From assembly GCA_029572815.1 (NCBI GenBank), contig JAKPUQ010000070.1, positions 1 to 56,007 on the forward strand: a stretch of DNA of 56,007 bases. Direction: 5' to 3'. The notes under the pieces were generated by a model, which did no database searches, was not told where the DNA came from, and was given only the letters and a program-made list of their open reading frames with translations. Each line of letters starts with the position of its first letter. Position 1 is the stretch's first letter. A program made the position numbers and the translations under genes. The stretch is from Bacillota bacterium (GTDB taxonomy: Bacteria; Bacillota; Clostridia; Oscillospirales; Ruminococcaceae). Below are positions 41,182 through 51,526 of the stretch, piece by piece.

Positions 41182-42420
41182 TTAGTTTAGTCGGAGAGCG
41201 GAACGGTCCTCTTCCGGGATAGCCTGCAGGTATGTTCCGAAGAACCAGAGCAGCATTGCGAACAAGGCGGGCTCTGTCTTGGCGCGCAGTGCCATCGTGT
41301 AGGTGGTGTTGCCGAAGATACCGTTGAAGCTCCTGTCGAAAAGTCCGGTCTCGAAAAGTCCTGCGATGTTGAGGATAAGTGAAGCTCCGATGAGCAGCAG
41401 CATGGCATTGCGGAGAAGCTTTCTGTTGCGCTTTGTGTTGAACTCTCCCTTTGCGGTGTTGAGCAGAAGTTTTACGAACTGCCATACCGCCATGCCTGTT
41501 ATGGCAAACACGGGCAGGTCACGGAGATAGCGGAACAGCACCACATTCCTGTATGCCCGGGGCGAAACTGCGTCCTCAAAGGGAAGCCTGCACATATACC
41601 TTAATGGATCCTCCATGATAGTAAAGGGCAGCCATACGCTGTATTCGTCGCCCTTCATAACGCGGATAAGCTCATAGGTGCGGACACCCAGTCTCCACAG
41701 GATAAAGCCTGCGGCTGCGGCAGTTATAACTGCCGACATGGCTTTCAGCGCCTTTGAAATACTGGCGGAGTCCTTCTTTTCGCGGACCTTTTCGTACATT
41801 ATCAGCACAAAGGCTCCGCATATCATCAGGAAGGGCAGGACGAGAACATCGTATATCTGGAAATAATGCCGCCGCTCAGTGAAAACACCGATCATGCCGT
41901 CAAAAGCCGAAGTTTTACTGATAAAATTGACTTTGAAAAAGATGTACAGGTTCCCGACAGCGTACAATATGCCGCCGAAAAGGAAATAACGCCACGCTCT
42001 TCCGCAGAAAATGCGCTTTTTGTCGCCGCTGCGCAGAGCCAGTATCAGACAGCCGATAAGCACAATGGAAGGCACCATGCCCAGATAGTTCAGTGCCTTC
42101 TGTGCCGCAGTTTGCTCCACAGGGGCGTTTATCCTGTCCAGATAGGCGGAATAATCCGCGTCTGAGGCAAAGGAGTTGTCACGGTCAAACTCTACGAAGA
42201 AGGTGCCGCAGTACTGGTGGAAGAGGAAAGGGGAGTCCTCGGTGGCGGATTTTGGAATATCGTAGCCCCTCATCTTTTCAAATGCGAACACAATGGTGTT
42301 CCAGAAAATCAGGAAGACCGTTGCAGCGATCACGCATTTGAGGATAAAATATATCAGGTGAAGCCTTTTATGTATTTTTTCAGGGATAACATCGGTGGGT
42401 CTGGTTTCTCTTTTTTTCAT
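41182..42420 (-). CDS. polytopic membrane protein of unknown function
   Basis: 412 residues with about eight hydrophobic spans (first at about 22-46, others around 115-130, 145-162, 195-215, 228-245, 305-325, 342-360, 385-400). An exterior loop of about 65 residues (48-110) follows the first span. I see no catalytic or transport motif that I recognise. AAAGGAGG lies 9 bp before ATG 42420; promoter at 42478-42506 and terminator at 41121 make it monocistronic. Confidence 0.7.
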   Translation of the reverse strand: MKKRETRPTDVIPEKIHKRLHLIYFILKCVIAATVFLIFWNTIVFAFEKMRGYDIPKSATEDSPFLFHQYCGTFFVEFDRDNSFASDADYSAYLDRINAPVEQTAAQKALNYLGMVPSIVLIGCLILALRSGDKKRIFCGRAWRYFLFGGILYAVGNLYIFFKVNFISKTSAFDGMIGVFTERRHYFQIYDVLVLPFLMICGAFVLIMYEKVREKKDSASISKALKAMSAVITAAAAGFILWRLGVRTYELIRVMKGDEYSVWLPFTIMEDPLRYMCRLPFEDAVSPRAYRNVVLFRYLRDLPVFAITGMAVWQFVKLLLNTAKGEFNTKRNRKLLRNAMLLLIGASLILNIAGLFETGLFDRSFNGIFGNTTYTMALRAKTEPALFAMLLWFFGTYLQAIPEEDRSALRLN

Positions 42421-42477
42421 AGTGAGACCTCCTTTGCAGCGTAGATATTGTATATATCAAATATACTCATTAATCAT

Positions 42478-42506
42478 ATTTTACACCCTGTTATCCCTGC
42501 TGTCAA
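42478..42506 (-). promoter_or_regulatory. promoter of the 412-residue membrane protein gene
   Basis: Minus strand TTGACA (42506-42501), 17-bp spacer, TAAAAT (42483-42478). Confidence 0.75.
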
Positions 42507-42536
42507 TATACTGCATATATAGTTCATAAAAAGTTT

Positions 42537-42566
42537 ACAGCCACAGAGCTTTTGCTCTGTGGCTGT
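42537..42566. terminator. terminator of the SH3 protein gene
   Basis: Perfect 13-bp stem ACAGCCACAGAGC/GCTCTGTGGCTGT (42537-42549/42554-42566); on the minus strand it is followed by a T-rich tract. Confidence 0.75.
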
Positions 42567-42584
42567 ATGTTTCGGTATGAAAGA

Positions 42585-42908
42585 TCAGACTCTTCTGACG
42601 TAGGACAGGCATACCCAGCGGCAGCCCGTGGGACTGATGGAGACCCAGTCTCCGCATATATCATAGTAGCTGACTCTCTTGCCTCCGCAGAGAAGGCCTA
42701 CCTTCTGATAGCTGGTAGAGGGGCCTGTTCTGATGTTGACGTTCTGCAGTGCTTCGATAGTGCCGAGAGCAGAAGAAGCTTCTGCGTTTATGGAGTTAAC
42801 GAGTGGTGTGCTGCTGTTGGATGAGATGAGTGCCGATGGTGCTGCGACTGCTGAAAAAACAGTGGCTGCGGCGATGGTGGAGCAGATGAGTTTCTTGACT
42901 TTTAGCAT
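42585..42908 (-). CDS. small secreted bacterial SH3-domain protein
   Basis: 107 residues: signal peptide (about 1-27), a short Ser/Asn-rich spacer, and one SH3_3 domain (about 48-105) with NVNIRTGPSTSYQKVG and GDWVSI. Such domains bind peptidoglycan peptides and are normally attached to hydrolases; here the domain stands alone. Two or three Cys in the domain could make a disulfide. GGAGGT precedes ATG 42908. A role as wall-binding adaptor is inference. Confidence 0.78.
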   Translation of the reverse strand: MLKVKKLICSTIAAATVFSAVAAPSALISSNSSTPLVNSINAEASSALGTIEALQNVNIRTGPSTSYQKVGLLCGGKRVSYYDICGDWVSISPTGCRWVCLSYVRRV

Positions 42909-43005
42909 GATGTGACCTCCATAAGATTATATTAACGGCTCAGCCGTCAGCACAATAGTATCATACTTTTGCGGCAATGTCAATAGTTTTTTGCCGTAAA
43001 TACTA

Positions 43006-44166
43006 TTATTTTATGTATACATCTCTCTCCTTGGATATAACTCCCTCAAGCTCGTATGTGACCTCAAGTGTCATGGTATCACCGTTCTCGCAGGTCTTTA
43101 TGTCACGGCTGAGTATCTCCGTGTCCTCGGAGAGGAAGTTCTTCTCGTAGATGAAAACACGCTCCATGAGTTTTTCACGGAGCTCATCTTCGGTATACTC
43201 CCTGACCGTGGGAGCGGTCTCGGTGACGGTGCAGACCTCTGTACCGATGGGGAGCTCCCTTCCGAAGAGCACCAGGGGCTTTTCCGTGACCTCGCTTGTA
43301 GAGCTCTCATAGTCGGATCTGCCGAAAAACAGGGGTATCCTCAGCCCGAACAGCTTCAGATAACGCTCCTGAGAGGTCTCTCCCGTGGGGGCAGACTCCT
43401 CTGAACTGAAGGCGCCCGAGAAGCGGACTGTTTCGGTGTACTTTCCCCGTATCTCGCCCATGGCGTGATATACCGAGATGTGCCCGTTATATGCCTCCCA
43501 GATGGCGCTGACCAGCAGTGTGCCCTTGGGGACATAGTCTCCCACAACTCGGAGCAGCTGACCGCTTCGTATGCAGACCTCAGTTATTTCGGCGTCCCGG
43601 GCGGCAAAGATATTTGCGGGTATCCTTGTGCGGAGTACAGTGGGCTTCGGCTCGGCTTCACGTATCTGGAGCTCTATCCTGTTGCCGCTGCGCCGTATGC
43701 CTGCCCAGGCGATCCCCTCAACAAGGAAGGGGAGCTTCTTCTCGCAGGAGCGCAGGTCGGTGCAGGGGAGAAAGGCTCCCTCACGGACGTCCAGCTCCTC
43801 AAGGGCGGCGAGTATGACTTCGTCGCTGACTGCGGAATTTCCCTGTATGTCTATGACCGCAATTGACTGAGAAGACCAGAATATGGCTGCTGCTGCACCT
43901 ACTGCGCCGATGAAAAGTCCAAAGCGCTTGCGATAGAGGAAGATTTTTGCCCCGAAACTTTCATATTCGGCAGCTTTCAGTTCTGCGCCGCATTCCTCAG
44001 CCAGAGCTGTGACCGCTTTCAGGTCGCTGCGGAAAATGTCTCCGCAGAACAGCTCCCCCTTGCAGAACTGCTGCCGACAGCCTATACCGCCGTCATGGAG
44101 CTTATTGACGAATTTATATAACTCCTTCCCCTTTACGTTTATCCTCAGTCTTCTCCTCAGCTTCAA
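43006..44166 (-). CDS. yqfD: sporulation protein YqfD
   Basis: 386 residues matching YqfD: N-terminal KGKELYKFVNKLHDGGIGCRQQ, one membrane span (about 80-97), then IDIQGNSAVSDEVILAALEE, WAGIRRSGNRIELQIREAEPKP and NIFAARDAEITEVCIRSGQLLRVVGDYVPKGTLLVSA. In Bacillus it is made under sigma-E in the mother cell and is needed for sporulation. Start is TTG 44166 with a strong AAGGAGGAG; it overlaps yqfC by 53 bp. The usual neighbour phoH is absent. Confidence 0.9.
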   Translation of the reverse strand: MKLRRRLRINVKGKELYKFVNKLHDGGIGCRQQFCKGELFCGDIFRSDLKAVTALAEECGAELKAAEYESFGAKIFLYRKRFGLFIGAVGAAAAIFWSSQSIAVIDIQGNSAVSDEVILAALEELDVREGAFLPCTDLRSCEKKLPFLVEGIAWAGIRRSGNRIELQIREAEPKPTVLRTRIPANIFAARDAEITEVCIRSGQLLRVVGDYVPKGTLLVSAIWEAYNGHISVYHAMGEIRGKYTETVRFSGAFSSEESAPTGETSQERYLKLFGLRIPLFFGRSDYESSTSEVTEKPLVLFGRELPIGTEVCTVTETAPTVREYTEDELREKLMERVFIYEKNFLSEDTEILSRDIKTCENGDTMTLEVTYELEGVISKERDVYIK

Positions 44167-44425
44167 AACGTCTCCTCCTTTCAGTCAGACTTATCTGTTC
44201 AATGCAGCCGCGGATGACCAGTCCTCCTGTGCTGAAATCGTAGGCTTTAAGGTCGTTTCCCCTTATATCGATGGTAAGACCTCCGGAGACTATCCTCATG
44301 TACACCTGGTCATACTCCTCTATTCTTCGGCAGTTGTCTATGATGAGCTCCTTGTTCCCGGAAATGTGTATACCTTCGCTGAGAAATAGCTTTTCGCGGG
44401 CAAGCTCTGACAGCCATTCAAACAT
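44114..44425 (-). CDS. yqfC: sporulation protein YqfC
   Basis: 103 residues, YqfC-like: SEGIHISGNKELIIDNCRRIEEYDQVYMRIVSGGLTIDIRGNDLKAYDFSTGGLVIRGCIEQI. I start at ATG 44425 with CAGGAG upstream; a longer open frame to 44758 is the shadow of the divergent gene. The C-terminal tail is basic and overlaps yqfD, a normal pairing. A sigma-E-like promoter may sit just upstream. Confidence 0.88.
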   Translation of the reverse strand: MFEWLSELAREKLFLSEGIHISGNKELIIDNCRRIEEYDQVYMRIVSGGLTIDIRGNDLKAYDFSTGGLVIRGCIEQISLTERRRRFEAEEKTEDKRKGEGVI

Positions 44426-44436
44426 AAGCGTCACTC

Positions 44437-44467
44437 CTGTATATTTTTTCACTTCCAATAATATGAT
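44437..44467 (-). promoter_or_regulatory. possible sigma-E-type promoter of yqfC
   Basis: Minus strand ATCATATT (44467-44460), 15-bp spacer, ATATACAG (44444-44437), a partial match to GTCATATT/CATACAAT known from Bacillus sigma-E. Only suggestive. Confidence 0.3.
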
Positions 44468-44483
44468 TAATGGGGTGATGATT

Positions 44484-45593
44484 ATGATGAAAAAGGCGGT
44501 AAAAGCGGCAGGACTTGCAGCCGCAGCTGTGTTTTTTCTGCTTTGTCTTACCGATACAGAGTGCGCTGCAGTGGCGGTCAGGGACAGCGTCAGGCGCTGC
44601 CTTGATACTGTCATACCCTCGCTTTTTGCAATGATGACAGCATCAGCCCTCATTATCAGCAGCGGTCTTACATCAGCTGTGCCGCGGTGGGCAGGTCGGC
44701 TCAGTAGAGCCATTTTCGGCATGGAGGGGCGGGAGCTGCCTGTTTTTACCTTCGGCATGGTTGCAGGCTATCCCGTGGGAGTGAAAATGCTGTGCAGTGA
44801 GTATCTTTCGGGACACATTACAAAGCGTCGGGCAGAGCTTCTGTCGGGACTGTGCTTCGGTGCAGGGCCTGCGTTCATATTCGGCTGCATATCGGGACAG
44901 CTTTACGGTTCCCGTCGGGCAGGCCTGCTTATACTGGTGTCGACGGTGTCCGCAAATGCGATGCTTGCACTTTTTATGGCACCTGTTTTGCGCAGGACGG
45001 CTCCGGAGACGAAAATACCGCGCCGTTTTCACATATCTCCGCAGATGCTTACGGACTCCGTTCTTGGCAGCGGCAGGGCTATGGGAGAGATATGCGCAAT
45101 GATAGTGTTCTTTTCTGTGGTCACGGCACTTCTCATCAAAGCGGCCGGGGCAGCAGTGGGGGAGCTTCCGGGGAAGCTCCCCTACCTCGGCGGTATGACC
45201 GCCGAGGCGCCAATCGCCGCGCTTTTAGATGTGACCAATGTGGCAGGATTTCCCCGCGGCGATTGGCTGCTGCTGCCCCTGATAAGCGGCCTTACCGCCT
45301 TTGGAGGCGTCTGTGTACTGTTGCAGCTTGCTGCGCTGACCCGCGGGAAGCTGTCGCTGGTGCCATTTATAATAATGAGAGTAGCAGCGGCGGTGCTGAG
45401 CTATATCATCTGCCGCGGACTGCTGCCCCTGTTCATGGAAGGAGAGACCACGGCGGTGAGCAGCATAAGGACTGAGGGCACACGTTCTGTCAGCCCCGTA
45501 CCGTCAGTGATGCTCATTATAATGACAGCAGCGCTTATGCTGGAATTTGGCAGCAAAAAAGAGACTTACGGCACAGAAATTTGCACCAAATAG
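44484..45593 (+). CDS. ylbJ: YlbJ-like sporulation integral membrane protein
   Basis: 369 residues, about eight spans. Matches the YlbJ/nucleoside-recognition (Gate) family: VRDSVRRCLDTVIPSLFAMMTAS, FTFGMVAGYPVGVKMLCSEY, LLSGLCFGAGPAFIFG, LDVTNVAGFPRG. In Bacillus YlbJ is a sigma-E-controlled mother-cell protein. I start at ATG 44484 with GGGGTG 6 bp upstream; ATG 44487 is also possible. It is divergent from yqfCD with only about 58 bp between starts, so the three genes may form one sporulation-type unit. Confidence 0.82.
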   Translation: MMKKAVKAAGLAAAAVFFLLCLTDTECAAVAVRDSVRRCLDTVIPSLFAMMTASALIISSGLTSAVPRWAGRLSRAIFGMEGRELPVFTFGMVAGYPVGVKMLCSEYLSGHITKRRAELLSGLCFGAGPAFIFGCISGQLYGSRRAGLLILVSTVSANAMLALFMAPVLRRTAPETKIPRRFHISPQMLTDSVLGSGRAMGEICAMIVFFSVVTALLIKAAGAAVGELPGKLPYLGGMTAEAPIAALLDVTNVAGFPRGDWLLLPLISGLTAFGGVCVLLQLAALTRGKLSLVPFIIMRVAAAVLSYIICRGLLPLFMEGETTAVSSIRTEGTRSVSPVPSVMLIIMTAALMLEFGSKKETYGTEICTK

Positions 45594-45643
45594 CTTTAGA
45601 TTTGTACACAGTGCCAAAAATTGTGAAAGCTTGCAGAAAAGGC

Positions 45644-46012
<369 letters not shown>

Positions 46013-46013
<1 letters not shown>

Positions 46014-46135
46014 TGCATAATTATGAATGCATAATTCATAATGGCAGTATCGACTGAAGCCGATGACCAGAATATGGCTGCTGATAAGCAGACACAATTA
46101 ATTATGCATTATGAATTATGAATTATGAATTGAAA
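46013..46135. repeat. heptamer-armed inverted-repeat element between groES and groEL
   Basis: Left arm ATGCATA, ATTATGA, ATGCATA, ATTCATA (46013-46040); right arm ATTATGC and three ATTATGA (46101-46128), inverted with respect to the left. A 60-bp core lies between. The arms could form a long hairpin in the groESL mRNA. Units resemble those at 25871. Confidence 0.75.
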
Positions 46136-46146
46136 TAAAGGAGTAA

Positions 46147-47775
<1,629 letters not shown>

Positions 47776-47791
47776 TCAAAGATAAAGCACT

Positions 47792-47824
47792 AAAGCCCTC
47801 TCCGAGCGGGAGGGCTTTATTTCT
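47792..47824 (+). terminator. terminator of groESL
   Basis: AAAGCCCTC/GAGGGCTTT (47792-47800/47810-47818) with T-rich tail. Confidence 0.7.
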
Positions 47825-47850
47825 GTCTTATCAGAACTTACGGAGGTACT

Positions 47851-49458
47851 ATGATAACAGTCAGCAATGTCAGCGTCCAGTTCGGCGGCTCGACGCTTTT
47901 CAAAAACGTAAACCTTAAATTCACCAACGGCAACTGCTACGGTGTCATCGGTGCAAACGGCGCAGGCAAGTCCACATTTCTCCGTGTACTCTGCAGAGAC
48001 CTTGAGCCTGCCTCGGGCGAGGTAGTAATGCCAAAGGAGGAGCGTCTCAGCGTCCTCAAGCAGGACCACTTCGCATATGACGAGTACACTGTCCTCGACA
48101 CCGTAATTATGGGCAACGCCCGTCTTTACCAGATAATGCAGGAGAAGGACGCCCTCTATGCCAAGGAGGATTTCTCCGAGGAGGACGGCGTCAAGGCTTC
48201 CGAGCTGGAGGGTGAATTTGCCGAGCTCAACGGCTGGGAGGCAGAGTCCGACGCCTCAAAGCTCATACAGGGACTGGGACTCTCCGAGGATATACTCTAT
48301 TCCCAGATGTCAACTCTCTCGGGTAACGAGAAGGTAAAGGTGCTGCTGGCACAGGCGCTTTTCGGCAACCCCGATATTATCCTTCTTGACGAGCCTACCA
48401 ACCACCTTGACATAGACGCAGTACGCTGGCTGGAGGAGTTCCTCTCGGAGTACTTCGGTACAGTCATCGTGGTATCTCATGACCGTCACTTCCTCAACAA
48501 CGTCTGCACTCACATCGTTGATATCGACTATAACAAGATAAAGATGTATGTGGGTAACTATGAGTTCTGGTATGAGTCCAGTCAGCTCATACAGCGCATG
48601 ATAAAGCAGCAGAATAAGAAGAACGAGGAGAAGATAAAGGAGCTGAAGGACTTCATCGCAAGGTTCTCGGCAAACAAATCCAAGTCCAATCAGGCAACGT
48701 CGCGCCGTAAGCTCATCGAGAAGCTGACCGTTGAGGAGCTTCCTGCATCAAGCAGAAGATACCCGTTCATCGGCTTCGACATGGACAGGGAACTGGGCAA
48801 GGATATTCTCCAGGTAGAGGGGCTTACCAAGACAGTTGACGGAGTAAAGCTCCTCGACAACGTAAGCTTCACTCTCGGCAGGAATGACAAGGTAGCCTTT
48901 GTGGGTGAGAGCGAGCAGGCTATCACCATGCTGTTCAAGATACTCATGGAGGAGGAGCAGCCTGACTCGGGAAGCTTCAAATGGGGCGTTTCTGTCACTA
49001 CCTCGTATATGCCTGTTGACAACTCCGAATACTTCAACGGCTGTGAGCTGTCCATACTTGACTGGATAAGACAGTATTCCGTAAAGGACGAGACCGAGAC
49101 CTATCTCCGCGGCTTCCTGGGACGTATGCTGTTCTCGGGGGACGACGTTTACAAGCCTGTAAACGTGCTTTCGGGAGGCGAAAAGGTGAGATGTATGTTC
49201 TCGCGCATGATGCTTTTCGGCTCAAACGTGCTGGTGCTTGACCGTCCTACAAACCACCTTGACCTTGAGAGCATTACCGCAGTCAACAACAGCCTTATCA
49301 ACTTCAAGGCCGTAGTTCTGCTGGCTTCTCACGACCACGAGATAATGCAGACCACTGCCAACCGCATAATCGAAATACTTCCCACAGGCTGCCTTGACAG
49401 ACAGGGAACCTATGAGGAGTTCATCGACTTCAAGAAATCCCTTGAGAATAAGCAGTGA
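47851..49458 (+). CDS. ABC-F family ATPase, YkpA/YbiT type
   Basis: 535 residues, two ABC domains. NBD1 is complete: GANGAGKST, LSGNEKVKVLLAQALF (LSGNE variant), ILLDEPTNHLD. NBD2 is altered: the Walker A position reads GESEQAITM instead of GxxGxGKST, and Walker B ends LVLDRPTNHLD, with Arg where the catalytic Glu normally is. The linker and FIxRFxANxSKxxQAxSR-like stretch match the YkpA/YbiT subgroup, in which some loss at site 2 is seen. Role on the ribosome is inferred from family. ACGGAGG lies before the ATG; stands alone after groEL. Confidence 0.9.
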   Translation: MITVSNVSVQFGGSTLFKNVNLKFTNGNCYGVIGANGAGKSTFLRVLCRDLEPASGEVVMPKEERLSVLKQDHFAYDEYTVLDTVIMGNARLYQIMQEKDALYAKEDFSEEDGVKASELEGEFAELNGWEAESDASKLIQGLGLSEDILYSQMSTLSGNEKVKVLLAQALFGNPDIILLDEPTNHLDIDAVRWLEEFLSEYFGTVIVVSHDRHFLNNVCTHIVDIDYNKIKMYVGNYEFWYESSQLIQRMIKQQNKKNEEKIKELKDFIARFSANKSKSNQATSRRKLIEKLTVEELPASSRRYPFIGFDMDRELGKDILQVEGLTKTVDGVKLLDNVSFTLGRNDKVAFVGESEQAITMLFKILMEEEQPDSGSFKWGVSVTTSYMPVDNSEYFNGCELSILDWIRQYSVKDETETYLRGFLGRMLFSGDDVYKPVNVLSGGEKVRCMFSRMMLFGSNVLVLDRPTNHLDLESITAVNNSLINFKAVVLLASHDHEIMQTTANRIIEILPTGCLDRQGTYEEFIDFKKSLENKQ

Positions 49459-49466
49459 ATAAGCTG

Positions 49467-49513
49467 TTAGTGATTAGTGCATAGTGCTTAGTAGGGGCGG
49501 CGTTCCGCCGCCC
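49467..49513 (+). repeat. four heptamers (TTAGTGA type) plus GC hairpin
   Basis: Units TTAGTGA, TTAGTGC, ATAGTGC, TTAGTAG (49467-49494), then GGGCGGCG/CGCCGCCC (49495-49502/49506-49513). The hairpin lacks a T run. Confidence 0.6.
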
Positions 49514-49586
49514 GTGAAAGAATTGCACGTTGCAGGGATGGCGCTTTTTTCCCCCGTAATATGTGCGTTTACATCGGACAAAACGT

Positions 49587-49624
49587 AAAGCCCGTGAGCT
49601 GCCATAGACAGCCGCGGGCTTTTT
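49587..49624. terminator. terminator between ABC-F and lipoprotein genes
   Basis: AAAGCCCG/CGGGCTTT (49587-49594/49615-49622) with an inner stem, between convergent genes. Confidence 0.7.
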
Positions 49625-49641
49625 CGTTACATATTATCACG

Positions 49642-50349
49642 TCATGAAACGTAAGGGACAAGGTATTGGCTGCACAGCTCCCGCCAGCGCTCGTAGTAGT
49701 CCGAGCTGTGTACCAGCACAACGGCGGCACAGCCGTGAGGGTTCTGAGTGTGGCTTGTGTATGCGTCGGCGCTCATGTAGACCCGGCAGATCTTTCCGCC
49801 GATGATGAGATCAACGGTGTCGACCTCGCCGTCATCAGTCTCTCCCCCGGGAGAGAGCTCCGTCTCCTTGTATGTGCTCAGCGGCTCACATTGAGAGACC
49901 GACTCAGTCAGCAGTGACAGGTCATCGCCCTCCAGCAGAGCCAGGTCGAAGGTGTCGCCAAACAGCATGAAGTCGTCATCGGAAGTTTCCGAAAGCTGAG
50001 CCTCCAGCCAGCGGTCATCGTCCAGCTTGTAGTCCGTGAGGCATTCATTATCTGAGGTCCACAGGTCACCGTTTTGGTCGATGGTGCCTTCGTTGTGCAT
50101 ATAGAAGCCGCACCAGACCTTTCCGTCGGACTGTATGATAAGGTCTGACTTGGTGTAGGAATCTGCGCTGTACAGTCTTTCGCGATAGATGATACTGCTA
50201 TTTTGGGCAGTATCAGAGGGTATATCTGAATTTACGATCTCCGTAAAGCTTTGTTTGGTTGGAGGCTGCGGGGTCTGGGGAGCTTTTGCGCCCGCACCGC
50301 AGCCAGCCAGTAAGAGGGTTGATAAAGCGGCTGATGTCAGTCGTTTCAT
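49642..50349 (-). CDS. lipoprotein of unknown function
   Basis: 235 residues. Short signal peptide ending at lipobox LAGC (residue 17), a Pro/Thr/Gln linker, then an acidic domain with alternating charged and aromatic residues and three Cys; no family recognised. It has GGAGG before ATG 50349. It is the last gene of a leftward run that includes the sirtuin 11 bp upstream, though functional relation is unclear. Confidence 0.7.
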   Translation of the reverse strand: MKRLTSAALSTLLLAGCGAGAKAPQTPQPPTKQSFTEIVNSDIPSDTAQNSSIIYRERLYSADSYTKSDLIIQSDGKVWCGFYMHNEGTIDQNGDLWTSDNECLTDYKLDDDRWLEAQLSETSDDDFMLFGDTFDLALLEGDDLSLLTESVSQCEPLSTYKETELSPGGETDDGEVDTVDLIIGGKICRVYMSADAYTSHTQNPHGCAAVVLVHSSDYYERWRELCSQYLVPYVS

Positions 50350-50360
50350 GGCATAGCCTC

Positions 50361-51074
50361 CTAGATCCGTGAAAAGACTTCTCCTATTCTGTCGCAGATG
50401 AGAAGGTCGGCATTTCTGTCCATTGGGGTAGGCGCCATATTTATGATGACAAGGTCTTTCCCCTTGAAATAGCGGATAAGACCTGCTGCGGGATACACAT
50501 TGAGAGATGTTCCGCCGATGATAAGGGTATCGGCAGAGGCGATGGCGTTGACAGCTCCGCTTACGGTGCTGTCGTCGAGAGCCTCCTCATAGAGCACCAC
50601 ATCGGGCTTGACCGTGCCGCCGCATTCACACTTCGGCACACCCTGAGAGTTCACTATATACTGCACATCGTGGAACTTTCCGCACTTGGTGCAGTAGTTG
50701 CGGAGTACGCTTCCGTGGAGCTCATAGACTGTTTTGCTGCCCGCCGCCTGGTGGAGACCGTCGATGTTCTGGGTCACTACGGCGGTGAGCTTTCCCTCTG
50801 CCTCAAGCTGAGCCAGCTTTAAGTGAGCGGCATTGGGCTTTGCGTCGAGGCAGAGCATTTTCGCTCTGTAAAAGCGGTAGAACTCCTCGGTCTTCTCCAT
50901 GAAGAAGGTATGGCTGAGGATAGTCTCGGGGGGATAGTCCCACTGCTGACTGTAAAGACCGTCAACACTGCGGAAATCAGGGATTCCGCTTTCCGTGGAG
51001 ACTCCTGCGCCGCCGAAGAATACTATACTGTGTGAATTTCTGACTATTTCCGCCAGCTTTTCGATATTATCCAT
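50361..51074 (-). CDS. cobB: NAD-dependent protein deacylase, Sir2 family
   Basis: 237 residues: GGAGVSTESGIPDFRS (NAD binding), TQNIDGLHQAAG, catalytic His in ELHGS, zinc site CTKC...CECGG, and GTSLNVYPAAGLI. Removes acyl groups from lysine in the cytoplasm, using NAD. Follows the YjbQ gene after 1 bp, so the two are translationally coupled. Confidence 0.95.
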   Translation of the reverse strand: MDNIEKLAEIVRNSHSIVFFGGAGVSTESGIPDFRSVDGLYSQQWDYPPETILSHTFFMEKTEEFYRFYRAKMLCLDAKPNAAHLKLAQLEAEGKLTAVVTQNIDGLHQAAGSKTVYELHGSVLRNYCTKCGKFHDVQYIVNSQGVPKCECGGTVKPDVVLYEEALDDSTVSGAVNAIASADTLIIGGTSLNVYPAAGLIRYFKGKDLVIINMAPTPMDRNADLLICDRIGEVFSRI

Positions 51075-51075
51075 A

Positions 51076-51474
51076 TTATAAGTCTCCCATGACCTTAACG
51101 TAGAATTTTCTTGTTCTGGGACCGTCGAATTCGCAGAAGTAGATGTCCTGCCATGTGCCCAGAAGGAGCTTGCCTCCTGTGATGATCACGGTCTCGCTGG
51201 CACCTACGGCAGAGGATTTTATGTGGGCATCGGAATTACCCTCGGCGTGTCTGAAGCTCTGGAGGTCGGGGAAAAACTTATTCATGCCCTTGATGAAGTC
51301 GGTCTGGACATCGGGGTCTGCGTTCTCATTTATAGTGATAGCCGCAGTGGTGTGGGGGCAGAATATGATACATACGCCCTCCAGAACGCCGCTTTCCTTG
51401 ACGGCTTCACTGACCTCCCGTGTTATATCCACAAGTCCCTCAGCGGGAGTGCTGAGCTTGAAGTTGAAAACCAT
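51076..51474 (-). CDS. YjbQ/UPF0047 family protein
   Basis: 132 residues with the family core FCPHTTAAITINENADPDVQTDF, HAEGNSDAHIKSSAVGASE and GTWQDIYFCEFDGPR. Members have a compact beta fold with a metal-like site, and some show thiamine-phosphate synthase side activity; true role unsure. Overlap-close (1 bp) with the sirtuin gene. Confidence 0.92.
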   Translation of the reverse strand: MVFNFKLSTPAEGLVDITREVSEAVKESGVLEGVCIIFCPHTTAAITINENADPDVQTDFIKGMNKFFPDLQSFRHAEGNSDAHIKSSAVGASETVIITGGKLLLGTWQDIYFCEFDGPRTRKFYVKVMGDL

Positions 51475-51526
51475 TTATATCGATCCTTTCATATTCCCGC
51501 TGCAGTGACGGGAAGCAAGAACTATT

